From NCBI GenBank assembly GCA_030847615.1, contig JAUMIR010000014.1:12438501-12502500 (forward strand): a DNA stretch of 64,000 nt, in the 5' to 3' direction. This document shows positions 63,864 to 64,000 of this stretch, piece after piece (position 1 is the first letter of the stretch; each line of letters starts with the position of its first letter). This DNA comes from Gambelia wislizenii. Its lineage: Eukaryota; Chordata; Lepidosauria; Squamata; Crotaphytidae. The position numbers were made by a program, and so were the translations under genes. Under the pieces are notes generated by a model. It was not told the origin of the DNA, made no database searches, and saw only the letters and a program-made list of their open reading frames with translations.

Positions 63864-64000
63864 CAGTTGTCCCTTCACGTTCGCTGGGGTTTGGTTCCAG
63901 GACCCCCTGTGAATACCCAAATCCGTGAATACTCAAGTCCCATTATATGCAGTGGCATAGCAAAATGGCACAGTATAAGATATATATATATAAGATGATA
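63864..64000. mobile_element. Tigger-like MITE, family A, cut by the window end
   Basis: TA at 63862-63863, then CAGTTGTCCCTTCACGTTCG and ATTATATGCAGTGGCATAGC. The right end is outside the window. Confidence 0.88.

Larger units (their letters stand above)
23693..64000 (+). other. RXRA: RXRA intron 1 (5' part)
   Basis: The donor GTGAGT at 23693-23698 directly follows the first coding exon. No sequence coding for FSTQVNSS, the expected start of the next RXRA exon, is seen on the plus strand, so the intron is at least 40 kb and continues past the window. It is filled mainly with repeats; separate entries follow. Confidence 0.75.

Noticed and set aside
23693..64000. RXRA exon 2 within the window
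   Set aside because: I looked for an acceptor followed by codons for Phe-Ser-Thr-Gln-Val-Asn after the split Asp codon on the plus strand and found none.

Overview
The window reads as vertebrate nuclear DNA, most likely from a squamate reptile (lizard). Dozens of 5'-truncated CR1 copies, L2, RTE/BovB-like, L1, Penelope-like and DIRS-like retroelements, tRNA- and 5S-rRNA-derived SINEs, and many palindromic Tigger-like and hAT-like elements lie together. Nothing looks bacterial: there are no operons, CRISPR arrays or intact long genes.

Only one host gene is recognisable. At 22.8-24.3 kb lies a strongly GC-rich CpG island. Inside it a start codon at 23665 opens a nine-codon reading frame for MDTKHFLPL, followed by one G and the splice donor GTGAGT at 23693. 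This matches the start of retinoic acid/retinoid X receptor alpha (RXRA), whose first coding exon is very short and precedes a very long first intron. So 1-22.8 kb is 5' flanking DNA with promoter-proximal sequence, and 23693-64000 is intron 1, whose acceptor lies beyond the window. All longer open frames are shadows of repeats, of the CpG island, or of transposon coding remnants.

Upstream (1-22.3 kb): CR1 fragments, a solo-LTR-like element, an RTE-like LINE with a CR1 inserted in it, two copies of a hAT-like element, several Tigger-like palindromic copies, and three repeat families I cannot name (one about 370 bp with five copies, one about 600 bp with two copies, and one rich in TGTGCAGAAA). 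A non-repetitive block at 7.1-7.5 kb could be a distal regulatory element.

Promoter (22.3-24.3 kb): several copies of a TE-derived palindrome carrying ACTACAnnnCCCAGAAT-type sequence, which resembles the ZNF143/STAF site, lead into the CpG island. One such motif is inside the island. A two-codon upstream ORF ends 13 bases before the RXRA start.

Intron 1 (23.7-64 kb): a 300-bp polypyrimidine tract, a four-unit minisatellite, many nested repeats and three standouts. (1) A 1.8-kb DIRS-like tyrosine-recombinase retroelement derivative at 34.2-36.0 kb keeps near-identical inverted terminal repeats and a complete internal complementary region. (2) A Penelope-like element remnant at 42.8-43.6 kb is flanked by inverted copies of one sequence. 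(3) A 600-bp repeat-free block at 49.6-50.2 kb has paired homeodomain-type sites and is the best candidate enhancer. A 5'-truncated L1 at 55.6-56.7 kb has a perfect 16-bp target-site duplication.
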